Assembly (NCBI RefSeq): GCF_014647455.2
Contig: NZ_BMPF01000001.1
Location: 868,001-932,000, forward strand
Direction of reading: 5' to 3'
From: Halarchaeum grantii
GTDB taxonomy: Archaea; Halobacteriota; Halobacteria; Halobacteriales; Halobacteriaceae
Length of the DNA: 64,000 nucleotides
Every line of letters begins with the position of its first letter. Position 1 is the first letter of the stretch. Positions 17,857 to 26,078 of the stretch are shown here, one piece after another. The translations under genes and the position numbers were made by a program. The notes beneath the pieces were generated by a model. That model saw only the letters and a list, made by a program, of their open reading frames with translations. It did no database searches and was not told the origin of the DNA.

Positions 17857-19191
17857 ATGGAGGTAGAAATCGCGACGGTCGGGGGGTACGAGGAGGTCGG
17901 CCGGAACATGACGGCCGTCCGCGCGGGCGACGACGTCGTCCTCTTCGATATGGGGGTGAACCTCTCGGAGGTCCTCCTCCGCGACGCGGCGTTCGAACGC
18001 CTGCACAGCCGTGAGCTCGCCGACATGGGCGCCGTCCCGGACGACCGCATCGTCGGCGAGCTCGACGGGACGGTGCGGGCAATCGTCTTCTCGCACGGCC
18101 ACCTCGATCACGTCGGCGCGGTCGGGAAACTCGCACACCGCTACGACGCCCCGATCGTCGCGACGCCGTTCACGCTCGAGCTCGTGAAGGACCAGCTCGC
18201 GGGCGAGGAGCGCTTCGAGACGGGGAACGCGCTCGTGTCGATGGAGGCCGGGGAGACGATGCCGGTCGGCGCGCGCTGCGAACTCGAGTTCGTCCACGTG
18301 ACGCACTCGACGGTCGGCGCGGTGAACCCCGTCCTCCACACGCCGGAGGGCGCCGTGGTCTACGGCCTCGATAAGCGCCTCGACCACACGCCGGTCGTCA
18401 CGGACCCCGTCGACGTCGAGCGCTTCTCCGAGATCGGCCGCGAGGGCGTGCTCGCGTACGTCGAGGACTGCACGAACGCCGAGCGGACGGGCCGGACGCC
18501 GAGCGAGGCGGTCGCACGCGCGCGCCTCCGCGACGTCTTCGACAGTCTCGCGGGGAGCGACGGTGCGCTCGTCGCGACGACGTTCGCGAGCCACGTCTCC
18601 CGCGTCGCCAGCATCGTCGAGTTCGCGACGGCGATGGGTCGCGAACCCATCCTGCTCGGGCGCTCGATGCGGACGTACGCGACGACCGCACGCCACTTCG
18701 ACTACCCGATTCCGGCGGACGTCGCGGCGCACGGCAACCGAGCGGGCATCGAGCGCGCACTCCGTCGCGTGGCGAACGAGGGCCGCGAGAACTTCTGTCT
18801 CGTCGTCACCGGCCACCAGGGCGAGCCGAACGCGGTGCTCTCGCGGCTGGCGCGCGGCGAGACGCCGTTCGCGTTCGAGGCGGGCGACGCCGTCGTCTTC
18901 TGTGCGCGCACCATTCCCGAGCCCACGAACGAGGGCCAGCGCCACCGCCTCGAAACCCTCCTCCGCCAGCAGGGCGTGCGCGTCCACGACGACGTCCACG
19001 TCTCCGGCCACCTCAGCAGGGAGGGCCACTACGAGATGCTCGAGCGCCTCCAGCCGGCCACCCTGATTCCCGCCCACCAGTCCCTCCGTGGTATCGCATC
19101 GTACGTCGCCCTCGCCGACTCGCGGGGTTACACGCCCGGTGAGGACGTCCGCGTCCCCCGGAACGGAACCATCATCGAACTCGCAGAATAA
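17857..19191 (+). CDS. rnj: Ribonuclease J (archaeal, beta-CASP)
   Basis: Metallo-beta-lactamase/beta-CASP ribonuclease with 5'-to-3' exonuclease activity in archaea, acting in RNA turnover. 444 residues. Motif 2 is SHGHLDH (H80, H82, D84, H85). [11 protein letters not shown] carries motif 3, YGLDKRLD the motif 4 region, and the beta-CASP part includes [17 protein letters not shown] and [35 protein letters not shown] and IPAHQS complete the zinc site. The stop is immediately followed by the idsA ATG, so the two are one operon. Confidence 0.93.
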   Translation: MEVEIATVGGYEEVGRNMTAVRAGDDVVLFDMGVNLSEVLLRDAAFERLHSRELADMGAVPDDRIVGELDGTVRAIVFSHGHLDHVGAVGKLAHRYDAPIVATPFTLELVKDQLAGEERFETGNALVSMEAGETMPVGARCELEFVHVTHSTVGAVNPVLHTPEGAVVYGLDKRLDHTPVVTDPVDVERFSEIGREGVLAYVEDCTNAERTGRTPSEAVARARLRDVFDSLAGSDGALVATTFASHVSRVASIVEFATAMGREPILLGRSMRTYATTARHFDYPIPADVAAHGNRAGIERALRRVANEGRENFCLVVTGHQGEPNAVLSRLARGETPFAFEAGDAVVFCARTIPEPTNEGQRHRLETLLRQQGVRVHDDVHVSGHLSREGHYEMLERLQPATLIPAHQSLRGIASYVALADSRGYTPGEDVRVPRNGTIIELAE

Positions 19192-20238
19192 ATGAGCCAG
19201 AACACGCGCGAAGACACGGTACTGTCCGCCATCGAGGACCGACGCGAACTCGTCAACGACGCCATCGACGAGGAGCTCCCGATGGACGAACCCGAGCGAC
19301 TCTACGAGGCCTCCCGCTACCTCCTCGAGGCCGGCGGGAAGCGCCTCCGACCCACGGTCTCGCTCCTCGTCGCCGAGGCGCTCGCGGACGTCGAGCCGCG
19401 CAGCGAGGACTATCAGGCGTTCCCCGCGCTCGACCACGGGGTCGTCGACGTGATGGCGGCCGCCGTCTCCATCGAGGTCATCCAGTCGTTCACCCTCATC
19501 CACGACGACATCATGGACGACGACGACCTCCGTCGCGGCGTGCCCGCCGTCCACCGCGAGTACGACACCGAGACCGCCATCCTCGCCGGGGACACCCTCT
19601 ACTCCAAGGCGTTCGAGATCATGCTCCGCACGGACGCCGCGCCGGAGTCGAGCCTCGACGCCATCGAACTCCTCGCGCAGACCTGCACGCGCATCTGCGA
19701 GGGCCAAGCGCTCGACGTGGACTTCGAGACGCGGGCGGACGTCGACGTCGACGCGTACCTCGACATGGTCGAGCGCAAGACCGCGGTCCTCTACGGCGCC
19801 GCCGCGAGCGTGCCCGCCATCGTCATGGGCGCGGACGACGACGTCGTCGACGCCCTCTACCAGTACGGCGTCAACGTCGGGCGGGCCTTCCAGATACAGG
19901 ACGACGTCCTCGACCTGACCGTCCCCTCCGAGCAGCTCGGCAAGCAACGCGGGAGCGACCTCGTCGAGGGCAAGCAGACCGTCATCACCGTCCACGCCCG
20001 CGATAACGGCGTCGACGTGGACTCGCTCGTGGACGCGACTGACCCCGAGAACGTCACCGACGACGAGATCGACGCCGCCGTCGCGACGCTCGAGGAGGCC
20101 GGGAGCATCGACTACGCCCGCGACCTCGCCGAGGAGCTCGTCGCGGAGGGGAAGGCCGAACTCGAAGTCCTCCCGGACAACGAGGCGCGCTACCTGCTCG
20201 AGGAGATCGCCCACTACCTCATCGAGCGCGGCTACTGA
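19192..20238 (+). CDS. idsA: Geranylgeranyl/polyprenyl diphosphate synthase
   Basis: Trans-prenyl diphosphate synthase that supplies the C20 or C25 chains of archaeal ether lipids. 348 residues. The first aspartate-rich motif is IHDDIMDDDDLRRG near residue 104 and the second is FQIQDDVLDLT. GGKRLRP near residue 48 is the pyrophosphate-binding segment, and KTAVLYGAAAS and GSDLVEGKQT are also present. It starts directly after the RNase J stop with no gap. Product length cannot be read with confidence from sequence. Confidence 0.93.
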   Translation: MSQNTREDTVLSAIEDRRELVNDAIDEELPMDEPERLYEASRYLLEAGGKRLRPTVSLLVAEALADVEPRSEDYQAFPALDHGVVDVMAAAVSIEVIQSFTLIHDDIMDDDDLRRGVPAVHREYDTETAILAGDTLYSKAFEIMLRTDAAPESSLDAIELLAQTCTRICEGQALDVDFETRADVDVDAYLDMVERKTAVLYGAAASVPAIVMGADDDVVDALYQYGVNVGRAFQIQDDVLDLTVPSEQLGKQRGSDLVEGKQTVITVHARDNGVDVDSLVDATDPENVTDDEIDAAVATLEEAGSIDYARDLAEELVAEGKAELEVLPDNEARYLLEEIAHYLIERGY

Positions 20239-20311
20239 GCGACGCGCGCACGAGGGCGGTTCGGGGGCCGTTCCGGGACACTCAATACGCACGGGCGAGG
20301 GCGATTAGATA

Positions 20312-21268
20312 ATGACGAGCCTCGGTACGGCGAGCGCGGCCCCGGGCGAGATGGACACGGGCCGGCTGACGGTCGGCGAGACGCGTGACGGCACGACAGT
20401 CGGGCTTCCGGTCGCCGTCATCAACGGCGTCGACGACGGCGAGACCCTCTATATTCAGGCGGCGAGCGACGGCGACGAGCTGAACGGCGTCGGCGTCGTC
20501 GCGCGAGTCGTCCCGCAGCTCGACCCCGCCGAGCTGTCGGGGACGGTCCTCGTCGTCGGCATCGCGAACTACTTCGGGTTCCAGGTGGCCGAGCACCGCA
20601 ACCCCATCGACGACACGAAGCTGAACCGCGCGTACCCGGGTGACGCGCGCGGGTCGTCCTCGGAGCGCATCGCGCACGCGACGTTCGAGGCGGCGACGCG
20701 CGCGGACTACGTCCTCGACCTCCATCAGGGCTCGACGAGTCGGATGATAAACGAGGTGCGGGTGCGCTGCGGGCGCCACCACCGCCTCCACCGGAAGTGC
20801 CTCGAGCTCGCGAAGGTCTTCGACTGCGGCTACATCCTCGACCAGAAGGGCCCGGAGGGCCAGCTCGCGCGCGCCGCGCCCGACGAGGGCGTCCCGACCA
20901 TCGACCCGGAGCTCGGCGGCGCGGTCGGGTGGGACGAGGAGTCCATCGAGTACGGCGTCCGGGGCGTCTTCAACGTCCTCACGCACTACGGTTTCCTCGA
21001 CGGCGAGACGGAGGCGCGCCCGCAGACGCGCGCGCACGCCTTCGACCGCTACGGCGCGCCCTCGGGCGGCGTCGTCGACTACCGGGTCGACCTCGGCGAG
21101 GAAGTCGCGCGCGGCGACACGCTCTTTCGCGTGACGGACGTCTTCGGGCAGGTGAAAGCCGAGGTGTCGGCGGACAACGACGGCGTCTTCTGGCGCTCGC
21201 GGCGCCTCCCGCAGGTCGCGTCCGGCGAGTACGTCTGCTCGGTCGGCACGACCATCGACCAGTACTAG
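20312..21268 (+). CDS. Succinylglutamate desuccinylase/aspartoacylase family protein
   Basis: 318 residues of the zinc carboxypeptidase-like AstE/AspA family. The typical parts are IQAASDGDELNGVGVVARVV, NPIDDTKLNRAYPGD, and the third-ligand region YVLDLHQGSTSRMINEVRVR. The C-terminal ~80 residues form a biotinyl/lipoyl-like beta barrel (GVVDYRVDLGEEVARGDTLF). The first zinc ligand, normally the histidine of an HGDE or HGNE motif, is an aspartate here (DGDE). This may alter or abolish hydrolase activity, or may be normal in this subfamily. Its substrate is unknown. Confidence 0.8.
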   Translation: MTSLGTASAAPGEMDTGRLTVGETRDGTTVGLPVAVINGVDDGETLYIQAASDGDELNGVGVVARVVPQLDPAELSGTVLVVGIANYFGFQVAEHRNPIDDTKLNRAYPGDARGSSSERIAHATFEAATRADYVLDLHQGSTSRMINEVRVRCGRHHRLHRKCLELAKVFDCGYILDQKGPEGQLARAAPDEGVPTIDPELGGAVGWDEESIEYGVRGVFNVLTHYGFLDGETEARPQTRAHAFDRYGAPSGGVVDYRVDLGEEVARGDTLFRVTDVFGQVKAEVSADNDGVFWRSRRLPQVASGEYVCSVGTTIDQY

Positions 21269-21325
21269 ACGCGCGCGTCGGCGCGACGGCGGCCACACCG
21301 GCGACCCCCTCTCGGACGGCGAGAA

Positions 21326-21341
21326 ACCCGCGCAGGCGGGT
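21326..21341. terminator. Hairpin between convergent genes
   Basis: Arms ACCCGC and GCGGGT around GCAG, flanked by AAA on one side and TGTT on the other. It sits exactly between the end of the AstE/AspA-like gene and the end of the small 21343-21567 gene, so it could terminate both. Confidence 0.5.
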
Positions 21342-21342
21342 G

Positions 21343-21567
21343 TTACCGGACCGATTCGAGGTCGACGAACGCGTCGTCGGCGGCGGTGAGCCACGTGGTG
21401 ACGAGTTCGTCGTCGTCCGCATCGGCGGGGAAGACGGTGCACTCCGCACCGTCCGCGTACTCCTCGACGCGACAGGTGAGGTCGAACTCCGGCCAGGTCT
21501 CCGTCTCGGTCGTGGGACGCAGGTCCCCGCCGGTGGGGACGGCGCTCGCGACGGACCCGCGAGTCAT
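21343..21567 (-). CDS. Small haloarchaeal protein (DUF7511-like)
   Basis: 74 residues, acidic. The C-terminal 45 residues, ECTVFPADADDDELVTTWLT followed by AADDAFVDLESVR, resemble a family of short haloarchaeal proteins that from memory is filed as DUF7511; this is unverified. Function unknown. ATG 21567 is preceded by GAGGTG at normal distance, and a strong TATA element lies about 79 bp upstream, so this message should carry a leader of about 50 nt, unlike most genes here. Confidence 0.7.
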   Translation of the reverse strand: MTRGSVASAVPTGGDLRPTTETETWPEFDLTCRVEEYADGAECTVFPADADDDELVTTWLTAADDAFVDLESVR

Positions 21568-21640
21568 TCGCCCACCTCTCGCGTCACCGATGGCGCGACA
21601 GTGTTGGTTCGCATCGGTCGTTTCGACCGACTCGTCCGAT

Positions 21641-21650
21641 ACATATATAG
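21641..21650 (-). promoter_or_regulatory. TATA element and leader hairpin for the 21343-21567 gene
   Basis: CTATATATGT on the minus strand. Transcription would start near 21619, next to a small hairpin CGGTCG-TTT-CGACCG at 21615-21629, leaving a leader of about 50 nt. The neighbouring T-rich run on the minus strand (about 21665-21690) probably terminates tiaS. Confidence 0.5.
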
Positions 21651-21750
21651 CCGTCTATCGAGTTCGAAAATAAAACCGAAAGCGTTCAAATACGGGCGCG
21701 TGAGCGGCCATCAGAGCTAAATGCGGTGATGCGTCCGAGCGGTGGGAGAG

Positions 21751-23031
21751 TCAGCGCTCGGGATGAATCGGGGCGTCCCACGACCCGCGAACGAGCGGGC
21801 GCGCGACGTGCCGGCGCGCGCACGGCGGCACCTCGTACCAGCCGACGTCGAGGTCGCGTGCGATCGGCTCCGCGACCTTTCCGGGCGCGCTCGTCGAGCA
21901 GTCCCGGCACCGGTAGCCCTGGCCCGCGCCAGCGGACTCCATCGTCCGCTCGCAGGACGGACAGACCGGCGTCGCGGGTGCCGTCGTCACGCGCTCGCGG
22001 AGCGCGAACTTCTCGAGCTTCAGCGTCCCATCGCTCACCTCCCCGCAGACGGTGAGGGCGTCCCCCTCGCGGAGGTCGCGCACGCGCTCGCGGAAGCGCT
22101 TCGTCGGCTCGAACGCCGCGCACGGTATCTCGCCGGTGTCGTCCGCGACCGCGAAGAAGACGTGGCCGCCGCGTCGCGTCTCGGGGGCCGTCGCGACCGT
22201 CCCGTCGACGCGGTACGCCCGGCCGTCCGTGAGCGCGTCGAGCGCGTCGGCGTCGCGGAGGTGGGCGTCGGTCCCCTGATTCGTCACGAACAACCGGGCG
22301 AAGTCGGTCGGTTCGGCCTCAACGGCGGCCGCGAGCCCGCGACAGGCCTCGGGGTCGTCGCCGCGGATCCCGTGGAGGATGGGGCCGGGCGTGTGCGGGA
22401 CGCAGACCGCCTCGCCCTCCCCCCGGTCGACCGTGTCCCACGCGTCCGGGTAGGCGTCGTCCGCCGCGGCGAACACCGAGTCGTGGTCGACGTCGCGCGC
22501 CGTCCCCCAGCGCGGCTCCTCGCGGTAGGAGATGTACTCGTACGTCCAGTCCTCGAACGCGCGCCACGCGCCCACGGCGGCGAGCGCGCCGATGCGCCCA
22601 CGGCCGTTCTTCCACCCGGCCGAGCGGTAGCCCGCCGTCTCGACGAGCGCCGTCGCGTCCGCGACGTCGTGGTGGTCGCGCACCGCGTCGCGCGCGAACG
22701 CGGCGACTGCGTCCGGGACGGCGTCCGGGTCGTCCGGTCGGCCGGGCGCGACCACGAGCCCGGGGTTCGTCCGGTCGTCGGCCACCGCCGCGGCCGCCTC
22801 GATGGCGTCGCGCGCGACGGCGAACGCCGCATCCGCCGGGGCGTCCGTGTGAATCGCGAGCGCCGCGTTCCCGCGCGTCTTGTGCTCGACGGCGGGGTTC
22901 AGGCGGACGAGGAGGACGCGTGCGACGCCGTGGCCGCGCTCCTCGAGCATGCGCGCGACCCGCGCCGCCACGTACGTCGTGCACATCCCGAGCGTCCGCG
23001 AGTCCGTGTCGTCGAGACCGACCGTCGTCAC
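21751..23031 (-). CDS. tiaS: tRNA(Ile2) 2-agmatinylcytidine synthetase TiaS
   Basis: Archaeal enzyme that attaches agmatine to C34 of tRNA-Ile(CAU) so that it reads AUA. 426 residues. It starts with the family signature [20 protein letters not shown]; the middle holds [28 protein letters not shown] and the OB-fold region [20 protein letters not shown]. The zinc ribbon near the C-terminus is [19 protein letters not shown] followed by RDC. The start codon is GTG at 23031; no upstream ATG in frame fits the conserved N-terminus. Confidence 0.93.
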   Translation of the reverse strand: MTTVGLDDTDSRTLGMCTTYVAARVARMLEERGHGVARVLLVRLNPAVEHKTRGNAALAIHTDAPADAAFAVARDAIEAAAAVADDRTNPGLVVAPGRPDDPDAVPDAVAAFARDAVRDHHDVADATALVETAGYRSAGWKNGRGRIGALAAVGAWRAFEDWTYEYISYREEPRWGTARDVDHDSVFAAADDAYPDAWDTVDRGEGEAVCVPHTPGPILHGIRGDDPEACRGLAAAVEAEPTDFARLFVTNQGTDAHLRDADALDALTDGRAYRVDGTVATAPETRRGGHVFFAVADDTGEIPCAAFEPTKRFRERVRDLREGDALTVCGEVSDGTLKLEKFALRERVTTAPATPVCPSCERTMESAGAGQGYRCRDCSTSAPGKVAEPIARDLDVGWYEVPPCARRHVARPLVRGSWDAPIHPER

Positions 23032-23098
23032 GGCCCACGGTAGTCGCCGCGTCTACCTACGGCTTTCGACGCCCGCATCGCGCTCGCCCGCGGCAAAA

Positions 23099-23109
23099 TA
23101 CATATATGT
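23099..23109 (+). promoter_or_regulatory. TATA element for the HTH regulator gene
   Basis: TACATATATGT, centred about 28 bp upstream of the ATG at 23132, so the transcript is probably leaderless. Ten of its bases form a perfect palindrome (ACATATATGT). Since the product is a DNA-binding protein, self-regulation is possible but not shown. Confidence 0.55.
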
Positions 23110-23131
23110 GCATACCGGCTTAGAGTTCTCT

Positions 23132-24100
23132 ATGTCCCGGTCGGCACTCATCGAGAACGTCACCGCGATGTTAGCGGACGCGGGGTTCACGGTGAGCGAC
23201 CGCTGCGTCATCCGGCCGAAGAGCTTCGACGTCGCCGCTCGGCGCGGCGAGGACCTCCTCTTCCTGAAGGTCCTCGGGAACGTCGACGCCTTCGACGCCC
23301 CGACGGGCGCCGAGATGCGACGCCTCGGTCACTACCTCCACGGCACGCCCATCGTCGTGGGGTTGCGCACGCGCGACCAGGAACTCGAACCCGGCGTCGT
23401 CTACTTCCGCCACGGCGTCCCCGTCATCAGCCCCGACACCGCGATGGACCTCTTCGTCGAGGGCGTCCCCCCGCTCGTCTACGCCGCCCCCGGCGGCCTC
23501 TACGTCAACATCGACGGCGACATCCTCGCGGACGAGCGCGAGGAGCGCGGCTGGAGCCTCGGTCGCCTCGCCACCGAACTCGGCGTCTCCCGACGCACCG
23601 TCTCGAAGTACGAGGACGGCATGAACGCCAGCATCGACGTCGCCGTCAAACTCGAGGACGTCTTCGGCGACGCCCTCACCAGCCCCGTCGACGTCCTCGA
23701 CGGCGCCGACGAGGTCCGCGACGCCGACCCCACCCCGGACGACCCCGAGGCCGACCCGGAGGACGAACCCATCGTCGCCGTCCTCACGCGCGCCGGCTTC
23801 GACGTCCACCCGACCGTTCGCGCGCCGTTCAAGGCCGTCGGCGAGGACACCGAGCGCCCCTCGGGGCTCCTCACCGGTCACTCGACGCTCACCGACGCCG
23901 CCGTCAAGCGCGCGCGCATCATGGCGAGCGTCGGGCGCGTCACCCGTACCCGGGCGGTCTACTTCGTCGACGAAGCCAAACAGGAGTCCATCGGCGGCAC
24001 CGCCATCATCGAGCGCTCGGAACTCGAACGCATCGACGACCCCGCCGAGTTCCGCGACCTCCTCAAAGAACGCGGCGACGACGCCGAGACGGAAGCGTAA
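23132..24100 (+). CDS. Putative HTH-type transcriptional regulator (conserved archaeal family)
   Basis: 322 residues. Residues 1-125 resemble a nuclease-like or Tfx-associated domain ([39 protein letters not shown]). An xre/Cro-type helix-turn-helix follows at about 132-185 ([18 protein letters not shown], then [10 protein letters not shown]). The C-terminal 110 residues are specific to this archaeal family. I read it as the widespread archaeal 'putative HTH-type transcriptional regulatory protein' family; its targets are unknown. ATG 23132 fits the TATA spacing. Confidence 0.85.
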   Translation: MSRSALIENVTAMLADAGFTVSDRCVIRPKSFDVAARRGEDLLFLKVLGNVDAFDAPTGAEMRRLGHYLHGTPIVVGLRTRDQELEPGVVYFRHGVPVISPDTAMDLFVEGVPPLVYAAPGGLYVNIDGDILADEREERGWSLGRLATELGVSRRTVSKYEDGMNASIDVAVKLEDVFGDALTSPVDVLDGADEVRDADPTPDDPEADPEDEPIVAVLTRAGFDVHPTVRAPFKAVGEDTERPSGLLTGHSTLTDAAVKRARIMASVGRVTRTRAVYFVDEAKQESIGGTAIIERSELERIDDPAEFRDLLKERGDDAETEA

Positions 24101-24148
24101 GCCGCCCGCTCCGCATCCTTCTTCCCGCTCGACCGCGTACGCGTCGAC

Positions 24149-24394
24149 GTGAGCGACCTCGAACTCTACGTCCTTCCGGGCTGTCCGTACTGCGCGAAAG
24201 TCACGTCGAAACTCGACGACCTCGGCCTCGACTACCGCACGCACGAAGTCCCGCGCTCGCACGCCGAGCGCGACGAGGTCGAGGCCGTCAGCGGCCAGAC
24301 CGGCGTCCCCGTCCTCGTCGATCCCGCCAACGGCGTCGAGGGGATGCCGGAGAGCGACGACATCGTGGAGTACCTCGACCAGCAGTACGCCTGA
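24149..24394 (+). CDS. Glutaredoxin-like thioredoxin-fold protein
   Basis: 81 residues: a minimal glutaredoxin/GST-N domain with redox motif CPYC at residues 12-15, the cis-proline region TGVPVLVDP and the C-terminal helix SDDIVEYLDQQYA. Likely thiol-disulfide exchange in the cytoplasm; haloarchaea use gamma-glutamylcysteine rather than glutathione, so the partner thiol may differ. The start is GTG at 24149. A paralog with the same C-terminal helix is at 38665-38925. Confidence 0.85.
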   Translation: MSDLELYVLPGCPYCAKVTSKLDDLGLDYRTHEVPRSHAERDEVEAVSGQTGVPVLVDPANGVEGMPESDDIVEYLDQQYA

Positions 24395-24425
24395 AGCTTT
24401 CGTCGGGTGCGACACCCTCCTCAGT

Positions 24426-24720
24426 CTCGCGCCTCCGGCGCGAGTGAAGCGCGCGACTCACGTGAACGAGCGGTCCGATAGGACCCGGAAGGTCGCCGGT
24501 TCACCGCGAGCCGACGGCTCGCGGGCCGACGAGCGACCAACGGGAGCGAGGAGTGCTTTTGCGTGCGAGACGCTTCGCGTCTCGCTGCATAGGAGGACGC
24601 GACGCGTCCTCCGATGTGGCCGGAAACGGAGTTTCCGGCTGAACAGTAGGAAGCTTCGCTTCCTACGATGGTCGAGCTTTTGCCGAGCGAGCGAAGCGAG
24701 CGCAGAGCAAAAGGTCGCAG
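24426..24720 (+). repeat. Structured repeat with a four-palindrome array upstream of aRF1
   Basis: This fills most of a 360-bp gap. In order: hairpin CTCGCGCC-TCC-GGCGCGAG (24426-24444); GTGAAC (24462-24467) pairing with GTTCAC (24499-24504) around GGTCC-GATA-GGACC; hairpin CCGCGAGCC-GAC-GGCTCGCGG (24504-24524). Then come four perfect 21-bp palindromes starting at 24565, 24592, 24619 and 24646, an exact 27-bp period, each with 9-bp arms and a 3-base loop. Their left arms are unrelated: GCGAGACGC, GGAGGACGC, GCCGGAAAC and GTAGGAAGC. It ends with CTTTTGC (24677-24683) pairing with GCAAAAG (24707-24713). No reading frame runs through it with a credible start. Confidence 0.8.
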
Positions 24721-24729
24721 GGTACTTAC
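24721..24729 (+). promoter_or_regulatory. TATA element for aRF1
   Basis: GGTACTTAC centred about 30 bp upstream of the ATG at 24755, directly after the end of the structured repeat. Confidence 0.5.
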
Positions 24730-24754
24730 CGATACACGCCCCTAGTACTCCGTA

Positions 24755-26011
24755 ATGAGCGAGCAGCAGGGCGAAGAGGCGTCCGAGGACCGCCGGAAGT
24801 ACGAGTTCCGGAAGGTCATCGAGCAGCTCCAGGACTACTCCGGGAGCGGGACGCAACTCGTCTCCATCTACGTCCCCGAGGACAAGCAGGTCTCGGACGT
24901 GGTCGCACACGTCACGCAGGAGCACTCGGAGGCGTCGAACATCAAGTCGAAGCAGACCCGAACGGCGGTCCAGGACGCGCTGACCTCGATCAAGGACCGC
25001 CTGCGCTACTACGACACGTTCCCGCCGGAGAACGGGATGGTGCTCTTCTCGGGCTCCATCGACGTCGGCGGCGGGCAGTCGGACATGGTGACCGAAGTGC
25101 TCGAGTCCCCGCCCGAGCCCATCCAGTCCTTCCGCTATCACTGCGACAGCGCGTTCCTCACGGAGCCCCTCGAGAACATGTTCGCGGACAAGGGCCTCTA
25201 CGGGCTCGTCGTCCTCGACCGGCGCGAGGCGAACGTCGGGTGGCTGAAGGGCAAGCGCGTCGAGCCCGTGAAGTCCGCGTCGTCGCTCGTGCCGGGCAAG
25301 CAGCGCAAAGGTGGCCAGTCCGCCCAGCGTTTCGCGCGCCTGCGCCTCGAAGCCATCGACAACTTCTACCAGGAGGTCGCGGGAATGGCGAACGACCTCT
25401 TCGTCGACCGACGCCACGAGCTCGACGGCATCCTCGTGGGCGGCCCCTCACCGACGAAGGACGAGTTCCTCGACGGCGACTACCTCCACCACGAGCTCCA
25501 GGACAAGGTCCTCGGGAAGTTCGACGTCTCCTACACGGACGAATCCGGCCTCTACGACCTCGTCGACGCGGGCTCGGCCGCGCTCGCGGAGGCGGCGCTC
25601 ATGGAGGACAAGAACGCGATGGAGTCGTTCTTCAAGGAGCTCCACAACGGCGACCTCGCCACGTACGGCTTCGAGGCGACGCGTCGCAACCTCGTGATGG
25701 GCTCCGTCGAGACGCTCCTCCTCAGCGAGGACCTCCGACAGGACGTCGTCACCTACGAGTGCCCGAACGGCCACGAGGAACGCGAGCTCATCGACCGCCG
25801 CACGGACGAACTCCCCGCCCACGAGTGCGAGGAGTGCGGGGAGACGGTCGAGGAGGGCGAGCGCGAGGACGCCATCGACCACCTGATGAACATCGCCGAC
25901 CAGCGCGGGACGGAGACGACGTTCATCAGCACGGACTTCGAAAAGGGCGAACAGCTCCTGAACGCGTTCGGCGGAATCGGCGGCCTGCTTCGCTACTCCA
26001 CGGGCGTCTGA
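24755..26011 (+). CDS. prf1: Peptide chain release factor aRF1
   Basis: Archaeal/eukaryotic class 1 release factor that reads all three stop codons in the ribosomal A site and triggers peptide release. 418 residues, full length. The stop-decoding NIKS motif is at residues 62-65, and the catalytic GGQ is at 186-188 within GKQRKGGQSAQRFARLRLEA. The C-terminal domain carries a mini-zinc-ribbon-like stretch, YECPNGHEER ... HECEECGE. It ends NAFGGIGGLLRYSTGV, typical of archaeal aRF1. Confidence 0.97.
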   Translation: MSEQQGEEASEDRRKYEFRKVIEQLQDYSGSGTQLVSIYVPEDKQVSDVVAHVTQEHSEASNIKSKQTRTAVQDALTSIKDRLRYYDTFPPENGMVLFSGSIDVGGGQSDMVTEVLESPPEPIQSFRYHCDSAFLTEPLENMFADKGLYGLVVLDRREANVGWLKGKRVEPVKSASSLVPGKQRKGGQSAQRFARLRLEAIDNFYQEVAGMANDLFVDRRHELDGILVGGPSPTKDEFLDGDYLHHELQDKVLGKFDVSYTDESGLYDLVDAGSAALAEAALMEDKNAMESFFKELHNGDLATYGFEATRRNLVMGSVETLLLSEDLRQDVVTYECPNGHEERELIDRRTDELPAHECEECGETVEEGEREDAIDHLMNIADQRGTETTFISTDFEKGEQLLNAFGGIGGLLRYSTGV

Positions 26012-26078
26012 GGACGCTCGTCTCGCTCGCCCGGCACGCTCGCACACGAGCGCGACCGACGCGGTTTCTGAGCGGTCT

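Noticed and set aside
24565-24666. CRISPR array
   Set aside because: The 27-bp period suggested one at first, but the repeated units have different sequences and it is the spacers that are similar and only 6 bp long. No cas gene is present in the window.
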